Positions 1 through 16,466 of a stretch of DNA of 64,000 bases are shown here, in pieces. Every line of letters begins with the position of its first letter. Within the stretch, counting starts at the first letter, position 1. The notes beneath the pieces are model-generated. The model ran no database searches. It was given only the letters and a program-made list of their open reading frames with translations, and was not told the origin of the DNA. The DNA comes from Nonomuraea jiangxiensis (GTDB lineage Bacteria > Actinomycetota > Actinomycetes > Streptosporangiales > Streptosporangiaceae). Made by a program: the position numbers and the translations under genes. The stretch lies in NCBI RefSeq assembly GCF_900099965.1, contig NZ_FNDJ01000003.1, positions 1-64,000 of the forward strand, written 5' to 3'.

Positions 1-1320
<1,320 letters not shown>

Positions 1321-1343
1321 CGTCTCGGTAACCACGTCAGGTT

Positions 1344-1376
1344 CCCGCGCTCGTCCCGAACCCGGGCGAGCGCGGG
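1344..1376 (+). terminator. Hairpin after the carboxylase gene
   Basis: CCCGCGCTCG at 1344-1353 pairs perfectly with CGAGCGCGGG at 1367-1376 around a 13-base loop, 24 bases after the stop. There is no T-run, as is usual for actinomycete terminators. Confidence 0.5.
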
Positions 1377-1530
1377 TGACCGAAACCTCTCGTACGGGTT
1401 GCCCGAAAAGCGCTGCCGTTGATGCCGGTGTACTCCCCGGGCTGGTGCCGGGTGCAGGGTGCCATCGAATGTGATGAGTCCCGACAAGGGGCCCGACTAA
1501 GTGTTCATTGCACCAGTCTGGATCACATGT

Positions 1531-1552
1531 CACATTCTGTATACGGTATGTG
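1531..1552. promoter_or_regulatory. 22-bp imperfect palindrome upstream of ggt
   Basis: CACAT at 1531-1535 mirrors ATGTG at 1548-1552, and the centre is the self-complementary GTATAC. 18 of 22 positions are symmetric. It lies 34 bases before the ggt start and contains a possible -10 box (TATACG or TACGGT, 1540-1547), so a bound regulator would block transcription. No regulator gene lies next to it, so the protein that binds is unknown. Confidence 0.5.
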
Positions 1553-1585
1553 AATTTCACCGGCACCAGGCAGAGAGGGAGATCC

Positions 1586-3439
1586 ATGAGGCGCACGGGT
1601 CGGCTATTAGCAGCCGCCGCCTTCCTCGTCCTGCTCAACGCGGCCCCCGGAATGGGGCTCGCCCAACCTCAATCAGGCTCCGAAACTCCTTTCGGAAAGC
1701 CGAACGCCGCAACGCCCAATCCCGGCGCGAACAACAAAGCGGTTCCGGCGACCCGCCCCGCCGGATACCTGGACCAGACGCGCTCGGAGGTGCTGGCCCG
1801 CAACGGGATCGCCGCCACGAGCAACCCGCTGGCCACCGCCGCCGCGGAGCGGATCCTGCTCGCCGGCGGCAACGCGGTGGACGCCGCCGTCGCCGCGTCG
1901 GCGACGCTGGGCACCGTTGAGCCCATGAGCACGGGGCTCGGCGGCGACCTGTTCGCGATCGTCTGGTCGGCGAAGGACAAGAAGCTCTACTCGCTGGCGT
2001 CGAGCGGCTGGGCGCCCAAGGCGTGGACCGTCGACTACTTCAAGAACACGCTCGGCGTCGACGAGGTCCCCGGCCGGGGAATCAACTCCGCGGTCATCCC
2101 GGGCACCGTCTCCGGGTGGGACGCGCTCCTGAAGCGCTTCGGCAGCATGGGGTTCAAGGAGGTGCTGGAGCCGGCCGCCTCCTACGCGGAGGACGGCTTC
2201 CCCATCCACGAGGTGATGCACGGCCAGTGGCGGTCGACGGTCAACTCGCTCAGGGAGGACCCCGACTCGGCGAAGACCTGGCTCCCCGGCGGGCAGGCCC
2301 CTCAGCTGTACAGCGTCTTCCAGAACCCCGACCTGGCCCGCGCGCTGCGCCTGATCCAGAAGGACGGCCGGGACGCCTTCTACAAGGGCCCGATCGCCAG
2401 GGCCATCGTGGAGAAGTCCCAGACCGCCGGCGGGGTGATCGCGGCGGACGACCTCTCCGAGTACCGGTCGGAATGGGTGACGCCGCTCTCCACCGAGTAC
2501 CACGGCTACCAGGTGCACCAGTTGCCGCCGCCCGGGCAGGGCTTCGCCGCCCTGGAGATGCTGAACATCCTCGACGTGTGCGCCCCGCGGCTCGGCTTCG
2601 ACCTGGCCGAGCTGGGACCGCGTGAGCCGCGCTACTGGCACCTGCTCATCGAGGCGAAGAAGCTCGCCTACTCCGACCTGCACCGCTACAACGCCGACCC
2701 CAAGTTCGACCCGGCCCCGCTCGACCGCCTGCTCTCCAAGGAATACGCGGCGACGCTGTGCGACCGGATCGATCCCGACCGGGCGACGCCGCTCGACGTC
2801 AACGGCGCCGACCAGGGCAGCACCGTCTACTTCGCCACGGCCGACCGCTGGGGGAACATGGTCTCCCTGGTCAACAGCGTCTACTCCACCTTCGGGTCCA
2901 AGGTCACCGTCCCGGGCTACGGGTTCGTCCTGGCCAACCGGGGGTCCGGGTTCACCCTCGACGAGGCCCATCCCAACGTGGTGGAGCCGCGTAAGCGGCC
3001 CTTCATCACCATCATCGCCAGTTTCATCACCAAGGATCGTCAGCCGGTGATGGCGTTCGGCAACATGGGCGGCGGCACCCAGCCACAGGCCCACGCGCAG
3101 CACATCGTCAACATGATCGATCTCGGCATGAACGTTCAGGCCACGACCGACGTCGCCCGCTTCGACCACAGCCAGGAGAACGACGTCACCAGCCTGGACA
3201 CATACCTGTTCGATCTCGTCGGGCCGAAACTCCAGGAGATGGGCCACCGGCTCAACCGGGCCAACGGCCACGCGGGCGGCTATCAGGGCATCCTCTTCGA
3301 GCCGGACCCGCGCCTGCCCAAGCCCATCCTGCCCAGGGGCGACGGCCCCCGTACCGGTGAAGCCTACGAACGCCCGGTGAACGGCGTCTACCGGGCCGGC
3401 TCCGACCCGCGCAAGGACGGCCACGCCGGAGGCTGGTAA
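1586..3439 (+). CDS. ggt: Secreted gamma-glutamyltransferase
   Basis: Gamma-glutamyl transpeptidase of the Ntn-hydrolase family: an exported proenzyme that cuts itself and then transfers or hydrolyses gamma-glutamyl groups, for example from glutathione. The start chosen is ATG 1586, with AGGGAG five bases upstream; it opens a Sec-type signal peptide (MRRTGRLL, a hydrophobic core, then GLAQ near residue 27). Family landmarks include AAERILLAGGNAVDAAVAAS, the MSTGLGGD substrate-loop region, and the self-cleavage site in DQGSTVYF with Thr at about residue 413 as the likely nucleophile, followed by the usual D-x-x-GN-V-S-L-V-N stretch and a late GYGFVLANRGSGF segment. Its 617 residues are normal for the family. 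It is monocistronic, with its own operator-like palindrome upstream and a very strong hairpin after the stop. The enzyme class is secure; the physiological substrate is unknown. Confidence 0.93.
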   Translation: MRRTGRLLAAAAFLVLLNAAPGMGLAQPQSGSETPFGKPNAATPNPGANNKAVPATRPAGYLDQTRSEVLARNGIAATSNPLATAAAERILLAGGNAVDAAVAASATLGTVEPMSTGLGGDLFAIVWSAKDKKLYSLASSGWAPKAWTVDYFKNTLGVDEVPGRGINSAVIPGTVSGWDALLKRFGSMGFKEVLEPAASYAEDGFPIHEVMHGQWRSTVNSLREDPDSAKTWLPGGQAPQLYSVFQNPDLARALRLIQKDGRDAFYKGPIARAIVEKSQTAGGVIAADDLSEYRSEWVTPLSTEYHGYQVHQLPPPGQGFAALEMLNILDVCAPRLGFDLAELGPREPRYWHLLIEAKKLAYSDLHRYNADPKFDPAPLDRLLSKEYAATLCDRIDPDRATPLDVNGADQGSTVYFATADRWGNMVSLVNSVYSTFGSKVTVPGYGFVLANRGSGFTLDEAHPNVVEPRKRPFITIIASFITKDRQPVMAFGNMGGGTQPQAHAQHIVNMIDLGMNVQATTDVARFDHSQENDVTSLDTYLFDLVGPKLQEMGHRLNRANGHAGGYQGILFEPDPRLPKPILPRGDGPRTGEAYERPVNGVYRAGSDPRKDGHAGGW

Positions 3440-3449
3440 CCACCCTCGA

Positions 3450-3483
3450 CCGACCACCGGCGCACACCGCCGCCGGTGGTCGG
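3450..3483 (+). terminator. Strong hairpin terminator after ggt
   Basis: A 13-bp perfect stem: CCGACCACCGGCG at 3450-3462 pairs with CGCCGGTGGTCGG at 3471-3483 around an 8-base loop, 10 bases after the ggt stop and followed by CCCTCTTTC. It also lies at the 3' end of the P450 relic on the other strand, so it may work in both directions. Confidence 0.8.
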
Positions 3484-3490
3484 CCCTCTT

Positions 3491-3751
3491 TCACGCCGAC
3501 CGCACCGGCAGCTTGGCCAGGAACAGCGGGTAGAAGGGGATCTCCGCCCCGCTGTGTGCCAGGCAATAGTGCGGCCCATGGCCGAAGCCCACGTGCGACT
3601 CCCGCCGCGAGCCCCGCTCACGGGTCAGGTCGAGCCGGCCAGGGCCGTCGAAACGGCGCGGGTCGTAGTTGGCGCTCATCCCCTCCTGAACGCCGATCAG
3701 CTCGCGGATGACCGCGATCGGCAACGGGCAGGCGAAAGCTGTGCGGCGCAC
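3491..3751 (-). pseudogene. Cytochrome P450 relic with a large internal deletion
   Basis: The 86-residue frame begins with FACPLPIAVIRELIGVQE, which matches the B'-C region of actinomycete P450s (compare FAYPLPMRVICELFGVPD in the intact P450 at 33075-34292). It then jumps directly to GMSANYDPRRFD and the haem-binding stretch HVGFGHGPHYCLA, where the Cys is the haem ligand. In an intact P450 about 200 residues lie between these two parts, including the I-helix and ExxR. After the Cys the frame reads into EIPFYPLFLAKLPVR, which resembles a P450 C-terminus but is again too close. No N-terminal third is present. It cannot encode a working enzyme. It points away from the NRPS operon and may be a lost tailoring or conservon P450. 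Confidence 0.75.
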
Positions 3752-4443
3752 GGGCTCATCAAAGCGAACGGCTTCCGTCCCGTGTTCGTGGATATCGCGG
3801 TTCCGCCGGCAGCCGTGCGGGAACCGGCGTTCGCTTCTCGGATGAATTGGTCTTATTCAATGGGCCGCCCGGCGCGGTCGCCGGGAAATGAATTCGGGAT
3901 TGCATATTCGGATTAATAAGCCGAATATCCGGCCGCGAGGACGGGGCCGAGCGTGGGCGTCGTCCCGATCGCGCACGTCGAGCCGGAGTTTCGGTGTGCC
4001 CCGAGCCGGGGTTAGGGCGACAAGACAATCGGGCCGCCCGATACTTGAAAGTTTCACCGCTACTTGACACGCCCGGCGACAAAGGAGTCCGGAGGCGAGT
4101 GAACACAGCGCGGGACGCCGGCGATCCGGGACGGCCGGCGGTGCTTCTTACTTTGCCGCACAGAGCTTGTGTCGAGTCGTTGTCAGGGGACGACAGAAGG
4201 CCGTGCCACACTTCGACAGGCCCTGCCCTTCCCCTTCGGCGGTTCGTGATGAACATCTCAAACCAGACAAAACCGCCACTTATCACGCCAAAGCGTTGCG
4301 GAGGAGTTTCGGTCGCCCGAATCCTGGTTACGGTCCTATTGGGGTTCGGCCGCATCTATCATCGCATGCCCGGCGGTGCAAGAGTCCCCCGGGGGTGAAT
4401 CCAGTTATCCGCCAGGAGGTAAGGGGCGCCCCCTAATACGCCG

Positions 4444-4473
4444 TTGACTCCACCCCGAGAACATCGATATAAG
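4444..4473 (+). promoter_or_regulatory. Probable promoter of the NRPS-PKS operon
   Basis: TTGACT at 4444-4449 and TATAAG at 4468-4473 are separated by 18 bases, a good housekeeping-sigma pattern and the best match in the leader. A second TTGACA at 4509-4514 has only poorly spaced partners (TATTTC at 4535). Confidence 0.55.
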
Positions 4474-4491
4474 AGTTGATGTCGTGCAACG

Positions 4492-4507
4492 GCGTGAGAT
4501 CACACGC
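4492..4507. promoter_or_regulatory. 16-bp palindrome just downstream of the operon promoter
   Basis: GCGTGAGATCACACGC is symmetric at 14 of 16 positions and lies about 12 bases after the expected start of transcription, where a repressor would stop initiation or early elongation. No pathway-specific regulator is encoded next to the operon. Confidence 0.4.
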
Positions 4508-4727
4508 TTTGACAAGACAGATCGCACAACTCCCTATTTCGATGTTGTTTCGAGGAAATTGTCGAGGAGCGCCGTAACATGGCGGTTGACGACCTCTCTA
4601 TTCAGCGACGAATCACCCAATCGACATCGTTACCCAGGCCGCGGGCACCGCGGGTGGCGACCTCCCCCAGGGGAGGTGCTGGGCGATCAGCGGCCAGCTA
4701 GCCGCGGCGGCGCAGGACCCCCACCCC

Positions 4728-5984
4728 ATGGATCCACGCCCCGCCCGCACGTTGTTCTGCCTGCCGTACGCCGGAGGAGGCGCCAGCGCCTACGCCGGGC
4801 TCCTCCGCGAACTCGCCGACCTCACTGTGGTCCCCATCCAGCTCCCCGGCAGGGAGAACCGCATCGCCGAACCGCCGGCCTTCACCATCGACGAGATCGC
4901 CGACGAGGTGGCCCCCGCCACGGACGAGCCGTACGCCCTGTACGGCCACAGCATGGGCGCCCGCCTGGCCTTCGAGGTGGTCCGCGAGCTGCGCCGGCGC
5001 GGCCTGCGCCAGCCGTCGAGACTGTACGTCGGCGGCGCGCACGCGCCGGATCGCCGGGTGCCGCTGGCGGCGGCCGTCGACCTGCCCGAGGACGCCTTCA
5101 TCGACCAGCTCGTCCGCAGGTCGGGCGCGCTACCCGAGCTCAAGCACATGCCGGAGCTGCGGGAGCTGATGATGCCGGTGCTGCGGTCGGACTTCGTCTG
5201 GATCAGGAACTACGCCTTCGCCCCCGAACCCCCGATCGACTCCCCCATCGTGGCCTTCACCGGTCTGGAGGACGGGGAGGTCGGCGCGGCGGACATGCTC
5301 GGCTGGGCCAGGCACACCACCGGCGGCTTCCGCCTGCGTACGCTGCGCGGCGGCCACCTGTTCGTCAAGGACCGCCCGGCCGAGCTGGCCGCGCTCATCG
5401 CCGCCGACCTGGCGGCCGAGCCCGCCCTGCCCGAGCCGGACGAGGTCCACCTCTGGCTGGGCCGGCCCACCGACCACGGCACGGTCCTGCGCCACTACGC
5501 CGGTCGGGCCGCGGTGAGCACGAGCCACTCCGACGACCTGACCCTGCTGGCCGCGGTCAGCACGAACCCCACGGGCGACCCCACGGCAACCGGGGAACCC
5601 GGGACCGGGGTGTCCCTTCTGCGCGCGCTGGATCTCGGGGGGCCGGACGACGGCCTGTCCGAGCTGAACGGGGACGAGCACGAGCAGATCGAGGACGCCG
5701 CCGAGGAGGACCGGCGGTGGCTGGCCTCACGCGCCGTCACCGCGAAACGGGCGTTGATGGCCGCCGACGGCCGGGGGGCCGATCCCACGGCGGTCAGCTT
5801 CCCTGACCTCGCCGACCCCGGTCCCTGGCGTGCCCAGGCCGGCCCGGGACTGGACCGGCTGGCCCGCTGGCAGGTCGTCCACCTACCTCTGCACACCACC
5901 CGGGGAGAAGCGTTGGGAGCAGTCGCTGTGCCGCACGACAGGGTGCGGCTGAGATTTGACATGCCGGCAGAACAGGCGGGGTAA
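4728..5984 (+). CDS. Type II thioesterase fused to a degenerate phosphopantetheinyl transferase-like domain
   Basis: Residues 1 to about 225 form an editing (type II) thioesterase, which removes wrong acyl groups from carrier domains. It begins LFCLPYAGGGASAY, has the nucleophile elbow GHSMG (Ser near residue 74), an Asp in GLEDGE and a His in GGHLF. From about residue 230 to 418 the sequence follows Sfp-type phosphopantetheinyl transferases in order (DEVHLWLGRPT, HYAGRAAVSTSHSDDLTLLAAVS, then a stretch matching the KEAxxKxxGRG helix). However, the Mg-binding GVD-x-E motif reads GVSLL, and the WxxKEAxxK motif reads VTAKRALMA, with Glu replaced by Arg. That half is therefore probably inactive as a transferase. 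The start is ATG 4728; no strong ribosome site precedes it. It is the first gene of the 27-kb operon, 12 bases before the first NRPS. The thioesterase call is secure; the role of the second half is open. Confidence 0.85.
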   Translation: MDPRPARTLFCLPYAGGGASAYAGLLRELADLTVVPIQLPGRENRIAEPPAFTIDEIADEVAPATDEPYALYGHSMGARLAFEVVRELRRRGLRQPSRLYVGGAHAPDRRVPLAAAVDLPEDAFIDQLVRRSGALPELKHMPELRELMMPVLRSDFVWIRNYAFAPEPPIDSPIVAFTGLEDGEVGAADMLGWARHTTGGFRLRTLRGGHLFVKDRPAELAALIAADLAAEPALPEPDEVHLWLGRPTDHGTVLRHYAGRAAVSTSHSDDLTLLAAVSTNPTGDPTATGEPGTGVSLLRALDLGGPDDGLSELNGDEHEQIEDAAEEDRRWLASRAVTAKRALMAADGRGADPTAVSFPDLADPGPWRAQAGPGLDRLARWQVVHLPLHTTRGEALGAVAVPHDRVRLRFDMPAEQAG

Positions 5985-5996
5985 CGGGGGGACTGG

Positions 5997-8900
5997 GTGA
6001 CCAACGGGGCGCTTCTTCATGACCTCGTCCTGGCGCAGGCCGGGCGCACTCCGAACGCGACGGCCGTGTGGCAGGGGGACGAGGGCCTGACCTACCGCGA
6101 GCTGGTCTCCGCCGCCGCGGCGCTGGCCCACCGGCTGCGCGAGCTCGGCGCCGGGCCCGAGGTCCGGATCGGCATCTGCCATCGCCGCACTCCTGAGCTG
6201 CTGGTCTGCGTTCTGGGCGTGCTCATGTCCGGGGGCGCGTACGTGCCGCTGGACCCCTCGCACCCGCGCCGGCGGCTCGCCGGGATCATCGAGGACGCCG
6301 GGATCACCACGGTCGTCACCGACGAGACCGGCGCGGACCTGCTGGCCGGGCTGCCCGTCCACGTCGAAACGGCGACCCGGCCGGGGGACGGCGAGCCCGT
6401 CATCGCCGCCGGCGCGAGCGAGCCGCCCACGGGCGTCGCGCCGCCGGGTGCGGCGGCCTACGTGCTCTACACCTCGGGCTCGACCGGGCGTCCCAAGGGG
6501 GTGGTGGTCAGCCATGCCTCGGCGGTGACCTTCGTGACGATGGCGGGCGAGGTGTTCGGGCTGGACGCCGGATGCCGGTCGATCGGGTTCGCGGCGCTCG
6601 GGTTCGACGTGTCGGTGCTGGACGTCTTCGCCCCGCTCGCGCGGGGCGGGTCCGTGATGCTCATCCCCGAGGAGGACCGGGTCGATCCGGTCCGGCTCCA
6701 GCGCTTCCTGGAGCGGCACCGGGTGACCTGGGGCACGATCCCGCCCGCGCTGCTGCCGCTGCTGGAGCCGGAGCGGCTGCCCTGGCTACGCGATCTGCTC
6801 ACCGCCGGTGAACCGGCCGGGCCCGAGCAGGTGGCCCGCTGGGCGACGGGCGGGCGGCGCTTCCACAACTGGTACGGGCCGACCGAGACCACGGTGTGCG
6901 TCGTCGGCACCGAACTGGCGGGTGCCTGGGACCGGCCGCTGCCCATCGGGTACGCGCTGCCGGGCTGCCAGGCGTACATCCTCGACGACCAGCTCCGGCC
7001 CTGCCCGCCCGGCACGCCGGGAGAGCTGTGCATCGGCGGCCCGCAGCTGGCCCGGGGCTACCTGGACCGGCCGGGGTTGTCGGCCGAGCGGTTCGTGCCC
7101 GACCCGTACGGCGGGCCGGGCGCGCGCATGTATCGCACCGGGGACCTGGTCGTACTGGAGGAGGACGGCCGCATCGGCTTCATCGGGCGGCTGGACCGGC
7201 AGGTGAAGGTCCAGGGGCAGCGCGTCGAGATCGGCGAGATCGAGGCGGTGCTGCGTGCGCACCCCGACGTGCGGCAGGCGGTGGCGGACGTGTCGCCCGG
7301 TCCGGCGGGGCTGAAGGAGCTGACCGCCTACCTCGCCCCGGAGAACGCGCCCGGCATCGACGAGGTGCGGGCTCATTGTCTGGAGAGCATGCCCGCGTAC
7401 ATGGTGCCGACCAGGGTGGTACGGCTGGCCGTGCTGCCGCTGACCGTGGCGGGCAAGATCGACATGGCGGCCCTGCGCGCCCACCGCGCCGCGACCCCGG
7501 CGACCGGCACTTCCCCGGCGGGCGAGAACGCGCGTGGCGTCCTGGCGAGCGAGACCGAGCGCGGCGTCGCGGCGGCCTGGGCCGAGGCGTTCGGGAGCGA
7601 GGAGCCGGGACCGGAGGACGACTTCCTGGCCTGCGGCGGGCACTCCCTGGTGGCCATGCGCCTGACCGCCCTGCTGCGTGCGGGGCTGGGCAGGGAGATC
7701 GAGGTCAGCGACGTGCTCGCGGGCCGTACCGTGGCCGGTATCGCGCGCCGGGTCGAGCTCGCCCCGCCGGTGCGGGACGAGCCGCTCGCCGACGCGTCGG
7801 CCGCGCTGTCGGCGGTGCAGCGGCGGATGTGGTTCGTGGAGCGGCTGGCGCCCGGCACGCCCGTGCACAACATCGCGATGGCGCAGCGCCTGTCCGGCCC
7901 GCTGAACGTGGCCGCCCTGCGCGCCGCCCTGGCGGCGGTGGCCGAGCGGCACGAGGTGCTGCGCTGGCGCGTCCCGCAGTCGGACGGGGTGCCCGCCGTC
8001 GCCGTGTCGCCACCCGGCCCGGTGCCGCTGCCGGTGGAGGACGTGACCGAGCCGGAGGTGGCCGAGCGGCTGGAGGCCGAGGCCAGGCTCGCCTTCGACC
8101 TGGCGGAGGGGCCGCTGTGGCGGGCCCGGCTGCTGCGGATCGCCGGCGACGAGCACGTGCTGGCCATCACGGCGCACCACCTGGTGTTCGACGGCTGGTC
8201 GCAGCAGGTGCTCTACGACGACCTCGGGCGCGCCTACCGCGACGCGGCGCTCCCCCCGCTGCGCACGTCGTTCGGCGGGTACGTGGCCTACCTCGACGGG
8301 CGGAACAAGGAGGCGGACCTGGAGTGGTGGCGGGACCACCTGGAGGGCGCCCCCAGCGTGCTCGACCTGCCCCGCGACCATCCGCGCCCGGCCGTGCAGA
8401 CGTTCGAGGGGGCCGGCGCCACCGCGGAGGCCGACGCCGCCGTCAGCGCCGGGGTGCGCGCGCTGGCCACGCGGCTGGGCGGCACCCCGTACTCGGTGAT
8501 GCTGGCGGCGTTCGCGCAGGTGCTGCGGCGACTCACCGGACAACACGACCTGATCGTCGGGGCGCCCGTCGCCGACCGGCGCGACCCGGCCTTCCACCCG
8601 CTCACCGGGTGCCTGGTACAGGTGCTGCCGGTACGGTTGCGGGTCGAGGACGGCGAGACCTTCGAGGCGCACGTGACGCGCTGCCAGGAGACGCTGTCCG
8701 GCGCGCTGGCCCATCTCGACGTGCACCTGGAGCGGCTGGTCGACCGGCTCGGCCCCGGCCGCGACCTGTCCAGGAACCCGCTGATCCAGGTCCTGTTCAA
8801 CATGTACGACTTCACCGAGCCGCGGCTGGACCTGCCCGGCGTCACGGCCGTCCCGCTGCCGCCCGGGCTGCCGGGGGCACTGTTCGACCTGACCCTGTAC

Positions 8901-10975
8901 GTCGGCGAACGGGACGGGCGTTACGTGCTGCAGGCCGTGTACAACCCGCGGCTGTTCCGGGGCGAGCGGATCGAGGAGTTGCTCGCGGGCTACCTCCGCA
9001 TCCTCGGCGACCTGGTCACCGCTCCCGAGCGGCCGGTCCGGCGCGCCTCCCTCCGCCCCGGGCAGCCTCTGCCCGGTCAGGACGGCCGGACGAGGCTCCC
9101 CGACGGGACCGGCCCGCTGCCCGCCTGGGACGGCCCCGGCGTGGTGGAACGCGTTCTCGCGCAGGCCGGGCTCGACCAGGTCACGCTCGCGGGGACCGGC
9201 GGGGATCGGGTGGCGGTCGCCGGTGAGGAGGGCGAGCTGACCTATGCCGAGCTGGCCCGCCTGGCGGCGGCGACCGGTGACGCCGTGTCCGCGGCGGTAC
9301 GGCCGGGCGACACGGTCGCGATCCTGGCCGCCCGGACCTACGAGCTGCCCGCCCTGATGCTCGGTGTCCTGGGGGCCGGAGCCCGCTGGGCCGTGCTCGA
9401 CTCGGCCCTGCCGCCCGCCCGCCTGGCGGCCCAGGCCCGCTCCGCCGGGGCCCGCGCCCTCATCGCCTGCCCCGGCGTTCCCGTGCCCCCCGAGCTGGCC
9501 TGGCTTCCCGAACTCGCCTGGCCTCCCCGGCCGGCGGGCGGGACCGGGGAGGCGTCGTTCCCGGTGGCGTTCGAGGGGCGGGGATATCTGGCGTTCACCT
9601 CCGGCACCACCGGCGAGCCCAAGCCGGTACGGGCCGCCGAGCGCCCGCTGGCCCGCTTCCTGGCCTGGTACGCGGCCGAGTTCGAGCTGACCGCGGACGA
9701 CCGGTTCGCGCTGCTGGCCGGGCTGGCGCACGACCCGCTGCTGCGGGACGCCTGGACACCGCTGACCCTGGGGGCGACGCTGCACGTGCCGGGCCAGGAC
9801 CGGGTCCGCGACCCGGCCCGGCTGGCGGCGTGGCTGCGGGAGCGGGCCGTCACGGTCGCGCACCTGACCCCCCAGCTCGCCACGCTGATCGCCGCGGCCG
9901 GGGTGGAGCTGCCCGACCTGCGGCTGGTGCTGTTCGGCGGGGACCGGCTGACCTACGCGGACGTGGCCAGGTTCGCGGCGGTGGCGCCGAAGGCCCGCCT
10001 GGTCAACACCTACGGCACCACCGAGACCCCCCAGGCGCAGGCCGTGTACGAGATCACCGGCCCGGTCCCGCAAACCGGCGACCCGGTGCCGGTCGGCCAC
10101 GGCGTGGACGGGGCGGAGCTGCTGGTGCTGGACGCCGACGGCGCCCCGGCCGCCGTGGGCGAGCTCGGCGAGGTGGTGATCAGGAGCCGCCGGCTGGCGG
10201 AGGCGTACCTGGACGACGAGCTCACCCGGCTGCGTTTCACCCGCGAGCCGGACGGCGAGACGGCCCGCTACCGCACCGGGGACCTCGGCCGCCACGACCC
10301 TGAGGGCCGGGTGGTGCCGGCCGGGCGGGCCGACGGACAGGTCAAGATCCGGGGCTACCGGGTGGAGCTGGGCGAGATCGAGGCGGCGCTGACCGCGCAC
10401 CCCGGCGTCCGGGCCGCCGCCGCGAAGGTGGCCGAGCAGCCGGGAGGCCGGGTGCTGCACGCCTACGCGGTGCCGGAGAGCGCGGCCGTGCAGGCCGGCG
10501 AGCTGCGCCGTCACCTCGCGGCCGGCCTGCCCGACTACGCCGTCCCCGCCGAGCTGGTGCTCCTGCCGGCGCTGCCGCTGACGCCGAACGGCAAGGTCGA
10601 CCGGGCCGCCCTGCCCGCCCCGCCCCCGCGGGCCGCGCCCGGGCACGGTCAGGAGCCCACCACCCCGACCGAGCGCCTCGTCGCCGGGATCTGGCGGGAG
10701 GTCCTCGGCCTGCCGCGGGTCTCCGCCGACGCGAACTTCTTCGAGATCGGCGGGCACTCGCTCGCCACCGCTCAGGTCCAGGCCCGCCTCGCCGCCTCGC
10801 TCGGGCGCGAGGTGCCGATCGTGGACCTGTTCCGCTTCCCGACCGTACGGACGCTCGCGGCGCACCTCGACGGCGAGCGGCGCACCGCGGGATCGGAGCG
10901 CGCGGCCCGGCGGGTCGCGGCGCGCCAGGCACGACCCTCAACTCGGCCCCACCGGGCCAGACGGGAGAGTAAAGA

Positions 10976-10979
<4 letters not shown>
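5997..10979 (+). CDS. NRPS loading and first extension modules (A-T-C-A-T)
   Basis: 1660 residues, with GTG start 5997 after a G-rich ribosome site. Domains: A1 (about 15-490, core YTSGSTGRPKG near 157, YGPTE near 292), carrier T1 (GGHSL near 547), condensation domain (about 600-1020, HHLVFDG near 727), A2 (about 1060-1520, FTSGTTGEPK near 1200), T2 (GGHSL near 1585). There is no condensation domain before A1, so this protein starts the assembly line. My manual reading of the specificity pocket of A1 is DVLTLAWVCK, which matches no code I know; the Cys at position nine is common in aromatic-specific pockets. A2 reads DPRHLGTQAK with the core LAHDPLLRDAW; this is the style of fungal LYS2 aminoadipate reductase (DPRH...), not of ordinary NRPS A domains. 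The stop overlaps the PKS start (ATGA), so the two proteins are translationally coupled. Confidence 0.93.
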
Positions 10980-16465
<5,486 letters not shown>

Positions 16466-16466
16466 C

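Larger units (their letters stand above)
3752..4727. other. Non-coding leader region before the NRPS-PKS operon
   Basis: No convincing gene was found in these 976 bases. Composition is patchy and A+T-richer than the neighbours, notably 3840-3930, 4240-4280 and 4460-4640. A GTG at 4099 preceded by AAAGGAGTCC could open a short frame to 4398, but its product has no recognisable features and its base use is unlike the flanking genes. A promoter at 4444-4473 and a palindrome at 4492-4507 are listed separately. If transcription starts near 4480, the operon carries an untranslated leader of about 245 bases. Confidence 0.6.

Noticed and set aside
4041..4069. TTGACA and a TGAAA-G-TTTCA repeat as the operon promoter
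   Set aside because: No -10 box at proper distance from the TTGACA at 4064; the pair at 4444/4468 is better.
4099..4398. Possible small gene with a GGAG site in the NRPS leader
   Set aside because: No recognisable features, frame-specific base use is poor, and it ends in a region with promoter-like sequence.
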